DNA of 64,000 nucleotides, from contig JAJEKV010000160.1 of NCBI GenBank assembly GCA_021234155.1, positions 661,196 through 725,195 of the forward strand, given 5' to 3'. Position numbers and translations under genes: made by a program. The DNA is from Isoetes taiwanensis. Its lineage: Eukaryota; Streptophyta; Lycopodiopsida; Isoetales; Isoetaceae. The notes below the pieces were generated by a model, which saw nothing but the letters and a program-made list of their open reading frames with translations, did not search any database and was not told the DNA's origin. Position 1 is the first letter of the stretch, and every line of letters begins with the position of its first letter. Shown piece after piece: positions 13,749 through 24,354 of the stretch.

Positions 13749-14129
13749 TTATCCATACAAGGCTTTGTGGACGTGTGAGCAATTCTTTTGTTGACTTGGT
13801 GCAAAGGCTGCTTGTGTATATAAAAGATTGACTAAAAAAATTATGGTGTTAAAGATACCCAATGAGTGAAGCAGTGTTTTTTCCACTGCATGCATCCAAA
13901 TAGATGCATGCAATCGACACATATCCATAGCATAATTAAGATCTACTTCTTGATTGACAAAACACCACATTTCTAGTTGTACATTCTTGTAGATTATGGA
14001 ATGGCAAATTGGAGATGCCCAAGTGCTATTAGGAATTTTTGTGAACTTGGAACATTTAAAGGTTGACTTTAATAGAACATTCCATGGATTAGAAGGCAAA
14101 AATATTTTTGTATAGACATAGCTTTTCAA
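13749..14129 (-). pseudogene. Probable Copia-type reverse transcriptase scrap
   Basis: The minus strand encodes about 126 residues ending ...CSHVHKALYG, which matches the hallmark KLxKALYGLKQAPRAW region of Ty1/Copia reverse transcriptase just after the 'QPxGF' element (here QAAFAPSQ). After ALYG the frame closes, so the rest of the polymerase, including the YVDD box, is lost or unreadable. No LTRs, primer-binding site or integrase were seen nearby. The call rests on a short motif. Confidence 0.35.
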
Positions 14130-14335
14130 TATTAGACAATATTGAAGCCATATATATCAATAAGGAATACAAGTAGGTGTTACATATTATGAAGACAAAA
14201 AGCCCATAATCGTGATGCATTTGATTTACCATATTTCCCTTAGAAGATTTATCATCTTTATGAGCTATATAGCACGGCTATATTTTATGAGCGCCCAAAG
14301 CTCACCAAGCATCACACTAAAAAGCAGAGACATTG

Positions 14336-14375
14336 GAATAGAATAGAATAGTTTTTAGCGTCCACGAGAACCAAT
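14336..14375 (-). mobile_element. LINE 3' tail fragment with (TTCTA)n
   Basis: The reverse complement reads TGGTTCTCGTGGACG, then CTAAAAACTA, then a TTCTA repeat. This is the 3' end of the LINE family seen complete at 46790-46873 (GGTCTCCGTGGACG, then GATAAAAACA, then TTCTA repeats). Only the last few dozen bases of the element are present, an extreme 5' truncation typical of target-primed reverse transcription. Confidence 0.6.
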
Positions 14376-15712
14376 AGATGTGAACATTGGTAATGATCTT
14401 TGTAAACATCTATAGAATATCGATTCCAAGAATATTGCAGTAGCAAACCCAACACCTATAGTTTCAAGATGGCAATGCAAAAATGAGCAAAGATTACTTT
14501 ATTTTGAAAGCAGATGGAGGCGGGGATGCCATCAGTAAGTTGATCCTGCAACTGCGGTTTTGCCTGATAAAGGCATCTGCGTGCTGCCATGTTGTTACTG
14601 GCTGCAATAACATCAGGATACATATCAAAATGTAGTGTAGGCGTTGGGACCATGATCTTGGCTTGCCGTCTGTAATGAGTCTTGGCATGTTCTTTCGTGA
14701 GATCACGATCTCCACCCATTTGTCCCAGAATTACAACAATAAATCCGGATCGTCATTTTTGGCCTCATATGCTGAAGTTAGAACTTAGAACTGGGATGTG
14801 GTTGAACTCACGAACTTCGAGATCTGGCTTCGGAACTTCGAGATCGCCATTTTGACCTCATATCGAGAACTTCTAGCATTTTGTGGCATTTTACGCCTCA
14901 TAGCCGCTAGAAGTTTGAAGTAATATCGGGAGTTACTGTGCTGATGCTCAAACATGCGAGAATCGCGACAAGAGTGGCGTGGCGACAATTAGATATTTTC
15001 TATCCATTTTAGGGAAGATCATCTTTTGATAGCCACCGCGAGACAAATGACAATGGTACATTTAAACTTTCATGGCGGCAAGCTGGAATTTAAACGAGGA
15101 AAAATGTAAATCTATACCTATCATACTTGCTTTGGAAAGTAGCATTCGCAAGCGATTGCCAAGTGTCTTTTTAAAGCAGTAAAATTAAGTCTTCCTATAA
15201 TCTTTATATATATGTTTAGATTAGATACGGAAAACACAATATTAGAAATTGGCCATTGTGTCTTAAGTCCATTCTTTATTCTTCATGCATTGCAAAAGTA
15301 TGTGTTAGGTATTTCAATTCATCTTTTACATAAGTCATAGGTCCTCTTGATGGCCTTGTGTGCACCACCTAGCTCAAGGGGTTATTCACGTATAACTTCA
15401 CTATATGTAGAAGTACTATCTGCCACAACTATGTTGGTTCCAACACTTATACACATCAACACTTGAATCAAATTTGGTGTGCCTATCAGTGGTGAGATTA
15501 TGATGATCTTAACCATGATTTATGAGTCCAATAATTGTGGCACTTTAGCCTTAACATCACGTTAGAAAAGGTGCTATGTCTGTAGGCTTATCTTTTAGTA
15601 CTTTTATCACATTTTACTGGTAACAAAATAATAATAAACCAAGTTTCCGATCAGGATGTTGACTGCTGATAGCAGAACTCGTGCTGCAGCATAAGGGCAG
15701 CATCACTCAAGA

Positions 15713-16250
15713 TTAACAATTCTTGAGTGCTGCCGCATCAACACAAGAATATAAAAACATCAGAAAACTTACAAAGTAATTCTTTAGCACTGCTGAGTGA
15801 ATGGCAACAACCATTTCTAAATGTATAAGTTGTGTTTGAAGAATGTACTCAACCAGGACAACAAAAATGCCTGGTGAATATATGTTTTGAAATAAATCAT
15901 GCAAAAACATATATTTGGCTGCACCAGTCTGATAAGAAAAATTGAAGGAAAATATTATCTCTAGAAAATCTACAAAGGCAAAGGCAAATCCACTTGCAAC
16001 ACACCCTTGAAATGCAGATTCTACAAAATCCTTAATGAAAGTACAAATATATGGGGCCGATGCTTTTTGTAGTGGGAGAAAATGGGACTGGCTGGCAACT
16101 AGCGACACTGTAGCAATAAGCGATAACTTGACCACCAAGGTGCTGGACTAAGGTAAAACTTATAGAAGTCTTGATGGGTATTGACACAAAACCGGGGCCA
16201 CAGAGGCATGGCAAAGATGGCTCAGTGGAAGCAATCAGTGAAAGCAACTG
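15713..16250 (-). pseudogene. Hydrophobic decayed coding-like stretch, family unknown
   Basis: Two overlapping minus-strand frames give Phe/Val/Ile-rich sequence suggesting membrane segments, for example a run around 15850-16000. They overlap in different phases as if frameshifted. No diagnostic motif is recognisable, and this could be chance in AT-rich DNA. It lies next to the CYP710A-like and PMI1-like relics, which raises the chance that it is also an old gene fragment. Confidence 0.2.
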
Positions 16251-16749
16251 TCAGACCATCCTGCATAAAAGTGCTTCAGAATAGAATAAGAACAAAAAAT
16301 GAAAGCTTCAAATGATAAAAGCAGAGAGTTAAGTAATACTCACAAAAACTCTCAAGCAAATACCCAGTGTTTTTGTCTTCAGCAGAAAATCTATTTAGAT
16401 AAAGCAATATGGCTCTAAAACCTTGAAGGATAGTTCAAGCACAGAAGAAAAAGACTGTGATGCCTTTTAGGAATCGTATAGAAGTCTATGAAGTGCAAAA
16501 TCTACACACTACCATTATTGTGAGGAACCAAAAGGCACAGAAGGTCTATGAAATCTTAAGGCCTTTAGACCATTTTCCTGTGTATTCCTTGTCTAAGTGG
16601 TCAGGAGTAATGCAGGCAAGAGGATCAGGCCTTGAAGCGCCTCTGTTCTTCTCTAACTTGGTCTCTACACAACTTTGGGATGTGATTCAAGTAAAGCTCA
16701 ACACAAACCAAAGAAATGGGTATACGACACGTAACAAGAAATAAAAAAT

Positions 16750-17003
16750 ATGCTGTCCCACTTCATGGTCTGTGTAATCTTGACAGACTGGTTTGCTAGA
16801 TTTCCAACCATCTGGAAATCAACTAGGCAAGAGGGTTTCTTCCCTTGTTCAATGTGGACCCTGCTCTGCTTTACACAGTCTGCCAATGTTTCGATTAAAC
16901 ACTCTACTACTTCGGTTGCTCTGTAGAATGTGAAAGTAAGAACATAAATAGGAAGGGCAAGGAGACCTAGATTGAAGCCTATGTATTCTTTGTTGAACTG
17001 CAT
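16750..17003 (-). pseudogene. CYP710A-like cytochrome P450 fragment
   Basis: The minus strand encodes about 85 residues containing FNLGLLALPI and FYRATEVVECLIETLADC, then EQGKKPSCLVDF. This pattern resembles the mid-N-terminal part of CYP710A sterol C-22 desaturases, the P450s that make stigmasterol-type sterols in plants (family pattern FNxGLMALPIDLPG...A...G.EPxCLVDFWM). The expected W of DFWM is a Q here, and the sequence then drifts. The heme-binding FxxGxxxC region, the ExxR helix and the N-terminal anchor are absent, so this is a relic of roughly one sixth of a P450. The family call is by memory of the motif; another P450 family is possible. Confidence 0.5.
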
Positions 17004-17156
17004 TCAAGCTTGAGGGGAAGATGCACAACCTCAAGTTTTTCTTTCAAATGTGCAAGAGCAACATTTGGCAACCCTAGTGATACTGTATGATTTATAATCA
17101 TTGAATAATGCGCTCATTTCTGCAAAATCTTATATGTCACATTCCTAATAAAACTG

Positions 17157-17350
17157 CAGGCATTGGCATCGGTGTTGCAAGTCCACAAGCAATGCTTTGA
17201 TCCTAATGAAATCTAAGGTATCTCCCATTCCAAGTTTTATAAGATCACTGGATTTAGGCGTTAGCATCCAGGTCGGTGCTGCAAATCCCCAAGCAATGTT
17301 TTGATCCTACTGAAATCTACAGTATCTCACATTCCAAGTTCTGTAAGAAC
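17157..17350. repeat. Imperfect two-copy tandem duplication (about 100 bp)
   Basis: The phrase GCATTGGCATCGGTGTTGCA...AAGCAATGCTTTGATCCTA...CATTCCAAGTT at 17159-17242 recurs with about 85 percent similarity at 17257-17342. It lies between the P450-like and PMI1-like relics and has no coding signal. Confidence 0.6.
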
Positions 17351-17950
17351 TTACGTGTGCCAAATAACTGGCTGGTACTGTCCGCATCCCACTAGCAATG
17401 AGGATAATATAGAGACCTTGTAGCTGCTTCTTATATGGAAAGCAAACCACATACATAATAGAGGGGATGCAAAAGTTCTTATACATGCCTAAAAAATTAT
17501 CAAAGCCTGCAATGAAATTATCAAATTATCAATGCCTTGCTTCAATACTAAATTTGAGCTGCAAATGAGATGCATGTTATAAGGAGAAAACAAATTATAT
17601 ACCAACTTATTAGAAATCACAAAAGAAATGAAGCATCCACAATATATTTTCTTCTGCTAACGTCCAAAATATATGTATAGAGAAGCTATCACATACCTTG
17701 CAAGCACGTGAAATCTTTAGATAGGCACTATCCGCACAATCGCATATTTGCATGATTATCTTTGCATTCACATGCAAATGCAGCCAGCAACATCTTTCCT
17801 ACATCACAAACATGGCTAAAGCTTTGTTACAGAAGCTCATAAAACGAAAATAAAACTATTTTCAAATTGCCTGAAGGCGTAAAATAACGCTAAAGGCTTA
17901 AAACTATTCTTACCTGAGAACCCTTACTGGAGGAAGGAAAGGAAACAACA

Positions 17951-18590
17951 TCAATTCCTGGATCTGACAGTGAGCCTGAGTCTCCTAGGGCCTTGTTATA
18001 GAGGACCAGGCGATGTTAGATAAAACTGAAATATCAGGAGGTGGGACTTCTTCTACAGGACACTATTTTGATTACCCTGATGACTTTGAACTGTCTGAAT
18101 TATGAGTGCAGCAGAGACAGAGCTTCAGAAAGCCAAGCAAATGATGTGGAGCAAAGCCCGAGCTAAAATGCTGGAGGATGCTGAAACAGAAGCACTCATG
18201 CAGGAATGGGGTTTAAATGAAAAGGTATTTCAAAATGTGCCACCAAAATCATCTTCAAGGCTTCCTGGTTCATTTAGTGATGTAATGGACATTACAGAGC
18301 CGCCTCCTTTGGCTTATGGTCTTGGTGCAGTTATCCCTACTAATGCTGGTGGATTGCTGAGGTCTATGGATCCTATTCATTTTGTTTAAAGTAGAAATAG
18401 TAGTAACCTTGTGATGCATGTTTCAAAGCCCATAGTAGTACCCGTAGATATGGGTTCTAGTGCACTGGATATCTTAAGAATGCTGCCACAGGCATGGATG
18501 ACTTAGCACTTCACGCCATTCACGCTATGCCATTGGAGGGCATTACAGGATTGCCTTGGAGGGACAACCTGTTGCACATGGGCAAAGGTA
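17951..18590 (+). pseudogene. PMI1-like (plastid movement impaired 1) C-terminal fragment, broken
   Basis: Three blocks in order match the region after the C2 domain in PMI1 proteins, plant cytosolic factors for light-driven chloroplast and nuclear positioning. They are PGSDSEPESPRALL (17957-17998, closed by TAG), then TELQKAKQMM and SKARAKMLEDAETEALMQEW with GLNEKVFQ (18102-18230), and VSKPIVVPVDMGS...LDIL with MPLEGITG (18420-18550). In-frame stops fall after the first block, before the second (TGA just ahead of 18102) and after LRSMDPIHF (TAA at about 18387). The N-terminal C2-type domain is absent. It is therefore a truncated, multiply interrupted copy. It ends about 300 bp before the DNA transposon at 18912. 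Confidence in the family is high, in function nil. Confidence 0.75.
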
Positions 18591-18907
18591 TGTTCTATAT
18601 CCCATGCTTGACAATAAGTATAATCTCTTGCTTGGGCTGTGATCATTTGCTTGTAACATCCAAAGTTGCTGATCTTGCATTCCTCCTTTGCATGTTCTCA
18701 ACAATAAAATAAATGCATGGTTAAATGAATCATACCCATAATGCGTGATCTTGAGCACACCATTGCCACTCTTTGATACATGTGGAAATGATCTTTCTTG
18801 TTAGACCACAGTTACAAAGACACCTACGCTTATACTTAATGATCTGATCAGTAAAAACACGTTGAGCCATTGCCTTGCTTCATCCGGAGGACAATCGAGG
18901 CAAACAC

Positions 18908-18930
18908 GGGCGGGTCCTCGCACGCTACGG
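18908..18930 (+). repeat. Left target duplication and terminal inverted repeat
   Basis: GGGC (18908-18911) is followed by GGGTCCTCGCACGCTACGG. The match to the right terminus plus the GGGC duplication fixes the element boundary at 18912. Confidence 0.8.
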
Positions 18931-19109
18931 GTGGCATAAATGACGCCATTTTTAGCCCTAAATAATAGCGCTAATTAAGGGGGTTTAACTGAATTTTTAA
19001 ATTTTATTTTAGCACTAAATCCCGCTCATGGGATCCTAAACCGTCGAACCTTTCCTCATTTCCTTCTTTCTTGGAGTTTCTTGGATCGGATTCAGAAACA
19101 TAGCTGCTC

Positions 19110-19440
19110 CCCATCGAGATCCCCGTACTCTGCTTGGTTAACTGGCCGGATCAAATTGCTCTGACTATACTGCTCCTACAGCAGTAATTATCGAAATCCG
19201 TTATTTGTACCATTCTAAACAATTGCCAGTCATTAGATTCAACAAAATCCCCAATCGAGATCCCATTTCCCCACTTGGTTAACTGGCCAGATTAAATTGC
19301 TGTGACTGTGCTGCTTCCACAGCAGTAATTATCGAATTTGGTTATTTGTACCATTCTAAACAATCGATTGCCAGACAATCGATATCCCATTACCCTGTTT
19401 GGTAAAGAGCTCGGATCAAATTGCTTATCTGAACAATTTT
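19110..19440. repeat. 2.5-copy tandem repeat (about 135 bp) near left end of transposon
   Basis: The unit CCCATCGAGATCCC...TTGGTTAACTGGCC...CAGCAGTAATTATCGAA...TTATTTGTACCATTCTAAACAAT begins at about 19112, repeats at about 19250, and a partial third copy starts at about 19376. It lies about 200-500 bp inside the left TIR and upstream of the companion gene, so it may be a promoter or subterminal transposase-binding region. Confidence 0.65.
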
Positions 19441-20145
19441 CCAGACTCAAGAAAAGTTGTTTTAGTGGTAAGCATCTAATCTTTGTTGACAAATCTTTGG
19501 GAATGGTAAATAATGTGGAAATGGTTTCATTCTATTATATTTCATGCTTCTATATTGAAGAGAAAGGTTAATGTAGCAGGTGTAGAGGATTGCATTCAGG
19601 TGTGGAGAATTTTTTGGGCTTGGTATCAGCGGAAAGTACAGCTTAGTAATGTTTGGTTGTTTGCAGACAATCAGTTAGCAAATTATGCTAACAAGTTATA
19701 TTGGTACTATGTTTCGCAGGCAGTACTTGCTAGTTAGTATGTGGTGTGTACCCGAGTTACTTAGTGATTTCGTTCTATGTTTGCAGGCAACATTTGCTAA
19801 GTAGCAGGTTACATTAAGAACGCGAATTTTGTGCTACACTTGCAGGCTCAAATTGTTATTAGCGGCGGTTGCTAAGAAGATGAAGTTCAGTGCTAAGTTA
19901 GAAAGAGTTAGCTGCTATTTAGCATGACATGCTAAGCATTTGCTATTTTGCAGACAGTAGGCCCAAGGTAATTGGTGTTCATGACAATTAGTAATTATTT
20001 GGAAAAGGTAGCAGTTCATTGCTAAGCTCTTAGAGTTAGTACTATTCAGGATACTTAGTGCTATGATTTGGATTGGTTTAGTTTTTTGCAGACACAATGA
20101 AGAACTTCCAGTGATATATAATTTCAAAGCTGGTGCAGGGATAGA

Positions 20146-21821
20146 ATGGCAAAAAAGAAAACTCAACCTAAAGTGACTATAGACGAAGAGGAAGCAAGGA
20201 GAATGTTATGTTGCCTTCTGAGGGCATGACCTCTTCAGATGTAAGAAAGGCAGATGTGGCTGAAGATGAGATAAGCAAAATATTTGGCTGTGTAAAACTG
20301 GTGGGTACCAAGCAAATTTATAAGTCTAGTCGAATGAATCCACTATTTGTGGATCAGTTTATGAACATCTACAGAAGATATTACCAAAGAACTGATTTTT
20401 GTGTTGGAGAGATTGGGAAGTTTTTTGCACGGGCATTCACTTTGCATGTGAGAGGACAAAAGATTAACTGGCAGTCATTTGTGGTTAAAACGAAGAAAAG
20501 TGTTACAGCTAAGCTTGAGAAAGAAGATGAGTATGAGTCCTTATTTCCTCATACAAACGTTGTTGGTTGTGTAGTGGACTATTCTGTCATCAACTCCTTG
20601 ATTGCTGAGTTAGATAAGCAGAAGGATGACTTGAATGTTAGAGTTAAAAGTGCAGCCAGTGAAGTGAAGGAAAAAATGAAGTTGTGGAAGAAGTGCAGTT
20701 ACGAGGTGGATGCTGCAAAATAGCAAATTGAAGCAGCAAAGGCCAGGTGTGAGCACTCCAGTGTCATTACATTCTTGTCGTCAATGCTGGTTTCCAAGGA
20801 AAAGGAACTTTTGGAGGCGACAACAGCATACAAGAGTATGGAGGAAATTCACAAAGGGGTAATTGCTAATGACCTTTGCAATTACATAGTGCTGAGTAAT
20901 TTTTCTTTCTGCTTCATCATTCTTTTTATTTTTAAACAGGTAGAAGATGAAGAACATAGATTCCAACCAAGGCTGGAGAAGTTGAAAGAAATAGCTTCAT
21001 CTCTAAATAAGATGTGTGGACTGCAACCTTCTATTTTTGGAACATCCAAAATTCTCTACCGTAGCATTTGCAAAATTATAAAGTTGTTCTTTCTGTACAT
21101 ATGCCTATGACCCACTTTGTGTCTCAGCCATTGTTGCACATTACATGCACAGTTTTCATACAATTTGCACTTACATATGTTTCTCAAAGAGATCAACTTG
21201 TCCCTCTTGTGAGAGCCAGATGCCTCATAATTGGTTCAGGTCCATTGGACTTCCATGTAGATCTGCAATGGAATCTGCTCCCAATTATAGTGCAGTGCAG
21301 TCCATTGAATGCACTCAAGATCCATCATTAAGCACACCTGCTGACTTGGAAGAGCCTGATATAATTATGCAATTCATTGAAGATTGCACTTTATTATCTT
21401 CCACAAACCCAAACTTGAAGAGAGACAATGCTGAACAAAGTAATAGTTGTAAAAGACTGAAAAGTAAGTTATTCTTGTGAAGTATAACTACTTTGGATTT
21501 TTTTTTCTATAAGTACTTATTTAGTTTGATAATTTGAATGATGCAGGCTCAAGTTTGGATATTTCAAACTCTATAGTTGATATTTCTAACAGAATTGAAG
21601 ACAATGCTGTGCAAGTAATAGATGAAGAATGTGAAGCAGTGTTGAAGAATATAGATGATTATGTTTCCAATTTGGACAAACGTGCTGATATTGTGGAGAA
21701 GACAATACACAGAGGAAGAAACTGATTTGGCTTCAGTTGGAGAATCTCCTTCTAAGAATAATTCCAAGCAGGTTTCCTCCAGCAAACGAGCTCCATCCAA
21801 ATCAATAACTAAGAAACTAAG
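20146..21821 (+). pseudogene. RING-NIF companion gene, 5' part (N-domain, coiled coil, RING-like finger, basic linker)
   Basis: Translation starts at ATG 20146 (MAKKKTQPKVTIDEEEARRM). A 5-bp tandem duplication (ATGTT ATGTT at about 20204) then shifts frame; removing it joins smoothly to the long frame from 20208. The first 120 residues include FFARAFTLHVRGQKINW, shared with the second copy at 52.7-53.1 kb. A Lys/Glu/Ala-rich coiled coil follows, interrupted by TAG at 20721-20723 (context AAK-stop-QIEAAKARCEH). An 81-nt GT-AG intron lies at 20859-20939. Next comes a Cys/His block at about 21088-21220 (HSFHTIC, then CPSCESQMP and W.RSIGLP) resembling the second half of a RING finger. A clear GTAAGT donor lies at 21464 and an acceptor ends at 21546, followed by a basic Ser/Lys linker with one frameshift near 21715. 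I know of no named family with this layout. A ubiquitin-ligase role is inference only. Confidence 0.6.
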
Positions 21822-21889
21822 GTGATTCTAGTGTGTTTCTTTCTGCCTGTTATACTGATATAATTTCTCTAATAGTTGTCATTGCACAG

Positions 21890-22514
21890 TGCTAGTGTTG
21901 TTGGCAAGAATCTTTTGGTTATTGAGCTAGAGGATTTCCTGTACAAGGTTTTCAAAAAGGGTAAAGCAGTACCTGATGTGGTGGAAGGTGTCCATCTTCT
22001 TCCATCGAAAAAAGAGGTTCTTGCTGTCAGGCCAGGGGCAGTGCAGTTCATGCATTTCGTCACCGAACATTTTGTTGTTGGTATATGGTCTTCCAATCAC
22101 TCAGTGATTAGCTGCCTGAGGTCTTTCATTCCTCAGTCCTTAGTGGATAAGTTTCTTCTCAAATGGATGGTGCATCGTTTGAAAATGAAAGGAGGAAGTT
22201 CTTGCTACATCAAAAAACTCACAAAATTTTATGAGAAATGTCTAGAATTTAGCATGAGGACAACTTTGCTGATTGATCCTTACAGGTACGTGAATTTTAA
22301 GAATAATGCAGATTCCTGCATCACACCAAGGTCCTTCATGCCTGACATAAATGACGATGATTACCTGTTGAAGACTATGGTACCTTACTTGGAGAAGCTA
22401 ATAACAGAAGTGAACATAATTGCTTATGTACAGAGGTCTGTGCATTTTCGAAATCAGTATGATGAGAAAAGCACAAAAGTGTTGGAGGTACTAAAGACCA
22501 TGGACTCGTCCTAA
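21890..22514 (+). CDS. RING-NIF companion gene, last exon: FCP1/NIF-like phosphatase domain, degenerate
   Basis: The previous exon ends at 21821 (donor GTGATT) and this one begins after the CAG ending at 21889, which keeps frame. The roughly 205 residues follow the FCP1/SCP (NLI-interacting-factor) phosphatase fold: LLVIELEDFLYKVF at the catalytic motif position, VRPGAVQFMHFVTEHFVVGI then WSSN, KKLTKFYEKC, TTLLIDPYRY, SFMPDINDDDYLL and MVPYLEKL...NIIAYV. Active members have DxDxT at the first site and LIDDSP later. Here they read ELED and LIDPYR, so the nucleophilic and second acidic residues are lost and phosphatase activity is unlikely; a binding role is possible. The frame is intact to TAA at 22512-22514, unlike the upstream exons. 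Confidence 0.7.
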
Positions 22515-22969
22515 ACACTTTTTTATTGTAATTTGGTGTTTATTAACACCACAAACATTTAAAGAACTTTATAATTCTCTGGTATGCAGTTCCCGTATGC
22601 TTTGGCCACAAAATATCGCCAAAACAGCAACCCCAAAATTAGCACAAACCTAACACAAAGTTAGCAATATCCCACATGCATATATCACAAAATTCGTGCG
22701 CATATATAAATAGTTTTTTGCTGCTTCATTGAAGAGTGTGGATAGAGATTAGATGATGAAAAGTTATGGCTCTCTGGCTTGTAATCTTCAGTTACAGGCC
22801 AGAGTGTCATGACCTTTCAAAATGTAATCCTCGTCCACCCTTTTTTTTAGTAATGGGCTCAAATATCCCACATGCATTCAATGTTCCACATGTTACCAAA
22901 TCAACAATTGCCAAATCAACAAATGCCAAATGAATGGATTATGTTAAGGCATATTGTGTACCTATGCAT

Positions 22970-23510
22970 ATTGTGTTTGGTAAAGCGTGAGTCAACAATT
23001 TTTAAGTCAACAAGTGTGAATCACCCCCAAGCATTTGGTAAAGCATAAGTCAACAATTTTGACCTATGCTATTCTATGCAGGCATAAATTGTGCAAGTCA
23101 ACAACTTTCAAGTCAAGAAGTGTGAATCACCCCCAAGCAAATGTTTGACTGTTATTGACCAACATATTTGGTAAAGCATAAGTCAACAATTTTCAAGTCA
23201 ACAAGTATGAATCACCCCTAAGCTAAAGTTTTACTTTCATTGACCAACATGTTTCGTAAAGCGTGAGTCAACAAGTTTCAAGTCAACAAGTGTGAATCAT
23301 CCCCAAGCATTTGGTAAAGCGTAAGTCAACAATTTTGACCTATGCTATTCTATGCATTATGTTAAGGCATATTGTGTAAGACAACAATTTTCAAGTCAAC
23401 AAGTGTGAATCACCGCCTTTGTTACATGTTTGACTTTCATTGACCAACATGTTTGGTGAAGCGTAAGTCAACAATTTTGAAGTCAACAAGCAATTTACAC
23501 TAACTAATTA
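22970..23510. repeat. W-box-rich minisatellite between the two transposon genes
   Basis: Irregular repeats of AAGTCAACAA, GTGAATCACCCCCAAGC, TTTGGTAAAGC and ATTGACCAACATG run over about 530 bp, giving four to five higher-order units. Nearly every subunit contains GTCAA/TTGAC, the core of the plant WRKY-binding W-box. It lies in the convergent intergenic gap just after the RING-NIF stop codon. Confidence 0.7.
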
Positions 23511-23792
23511 TAATTACAATTACTAAACAAGTGCCAAGCCAACATAAGATGATTGGTGTCCAAAAAAGAATGGCCATTTCAGGATAGATTTTTTTTTTTT
23601 TTAATGTTTTAGAAAATAAAATTATGGTCATTTCGAGGTAATTACATTTCACTTCGTATCCTACTAAATCATTACGATTAAGATACTAATGGTACGAAAA
23701 TCCAAAAATCGTAGCCTACGAAATTAATTTCACGCCAGCTTTTATAGGCTATGGTCGTGAGGGAGAAGCATCGTCCAATTCTCCCAAACAGA

Positions 23793-24280
23793 ATGCCAAA
23801 GCGCTGCCGCTCTCCCTCCCGCTCTTCTTCCCCTGCCCCTGGCCCTTCCAAGCGCCGGTCCTTGCTTTCCTTACCTTTGGCACGGGTCCTCGCGAGTTAT
23901 GGCATAGGATCTTGGACAATTCCTTTGCAGGAGCCCAGTTCTGGTGAAACCAACTCTGTCGAGAATTCTTTTGAGAGCCCGGCGGCGGCCGATGTACAAA
24001 GGCTCCTCTTAAAGCTCACGAAGACTCTCTTTGAGCTTTTCGAAGAGGTGGATTCTTCTGGTCGATTCCTCGGCGTCGATTCTTAGAGGGCGGTATGATT
24101 CGAAGATGAGGTGCGGGGCGAATATGAAGGCGACCGAAGAAGAAGACCCGGACGAAGAAGAAGAATTTTTTTTGGAATTTCAAAATTGGCTGGAGAGTAA
24201 GTAACATGCAATTTTAATTTTTGCTTTCTTTCCCATGAGCTTTCTAACTTTCTGAACTTTTCTTACAGATGAAGCTTGAA
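23793..24280 (+). CDS. Small two-exon gene of unknown function inside transposon (tentative)
   Basis: A TATA-like TTTATAGG at 23741 is followed by an open frame. I prefer the Met at 23793 (MPKRCRSPSRSSSPAPGP) over the one at 23751, which lies too close to the TATA box. The N-terminus is Arg/Ser/Pro-rich; then comes ARVLASYGIGSWTIPL and an amphipathic LLLKLTKTLFELFEEV. The frame stops at 24084. In another phase a strongly acidic tail (ATEEEDPDEEEEFFLEF then QNWLE) runs to a good GTAAGT donor at about 24194, with acceptor TTTTCTTACAG before 24269 and an early stop, so a frameshift near 24086 is likely. GC content is higher than in its surroundings. No family recognised. Confidence 0.35.
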
Positions 24281-24354
24281 GTCCCGGCAGCTCAGGAAGG
24301 CATTTTTTTTTTTTCTTTTGATCAAGTTCAGAAACAGGCCTTTTGTGCCTTTGT

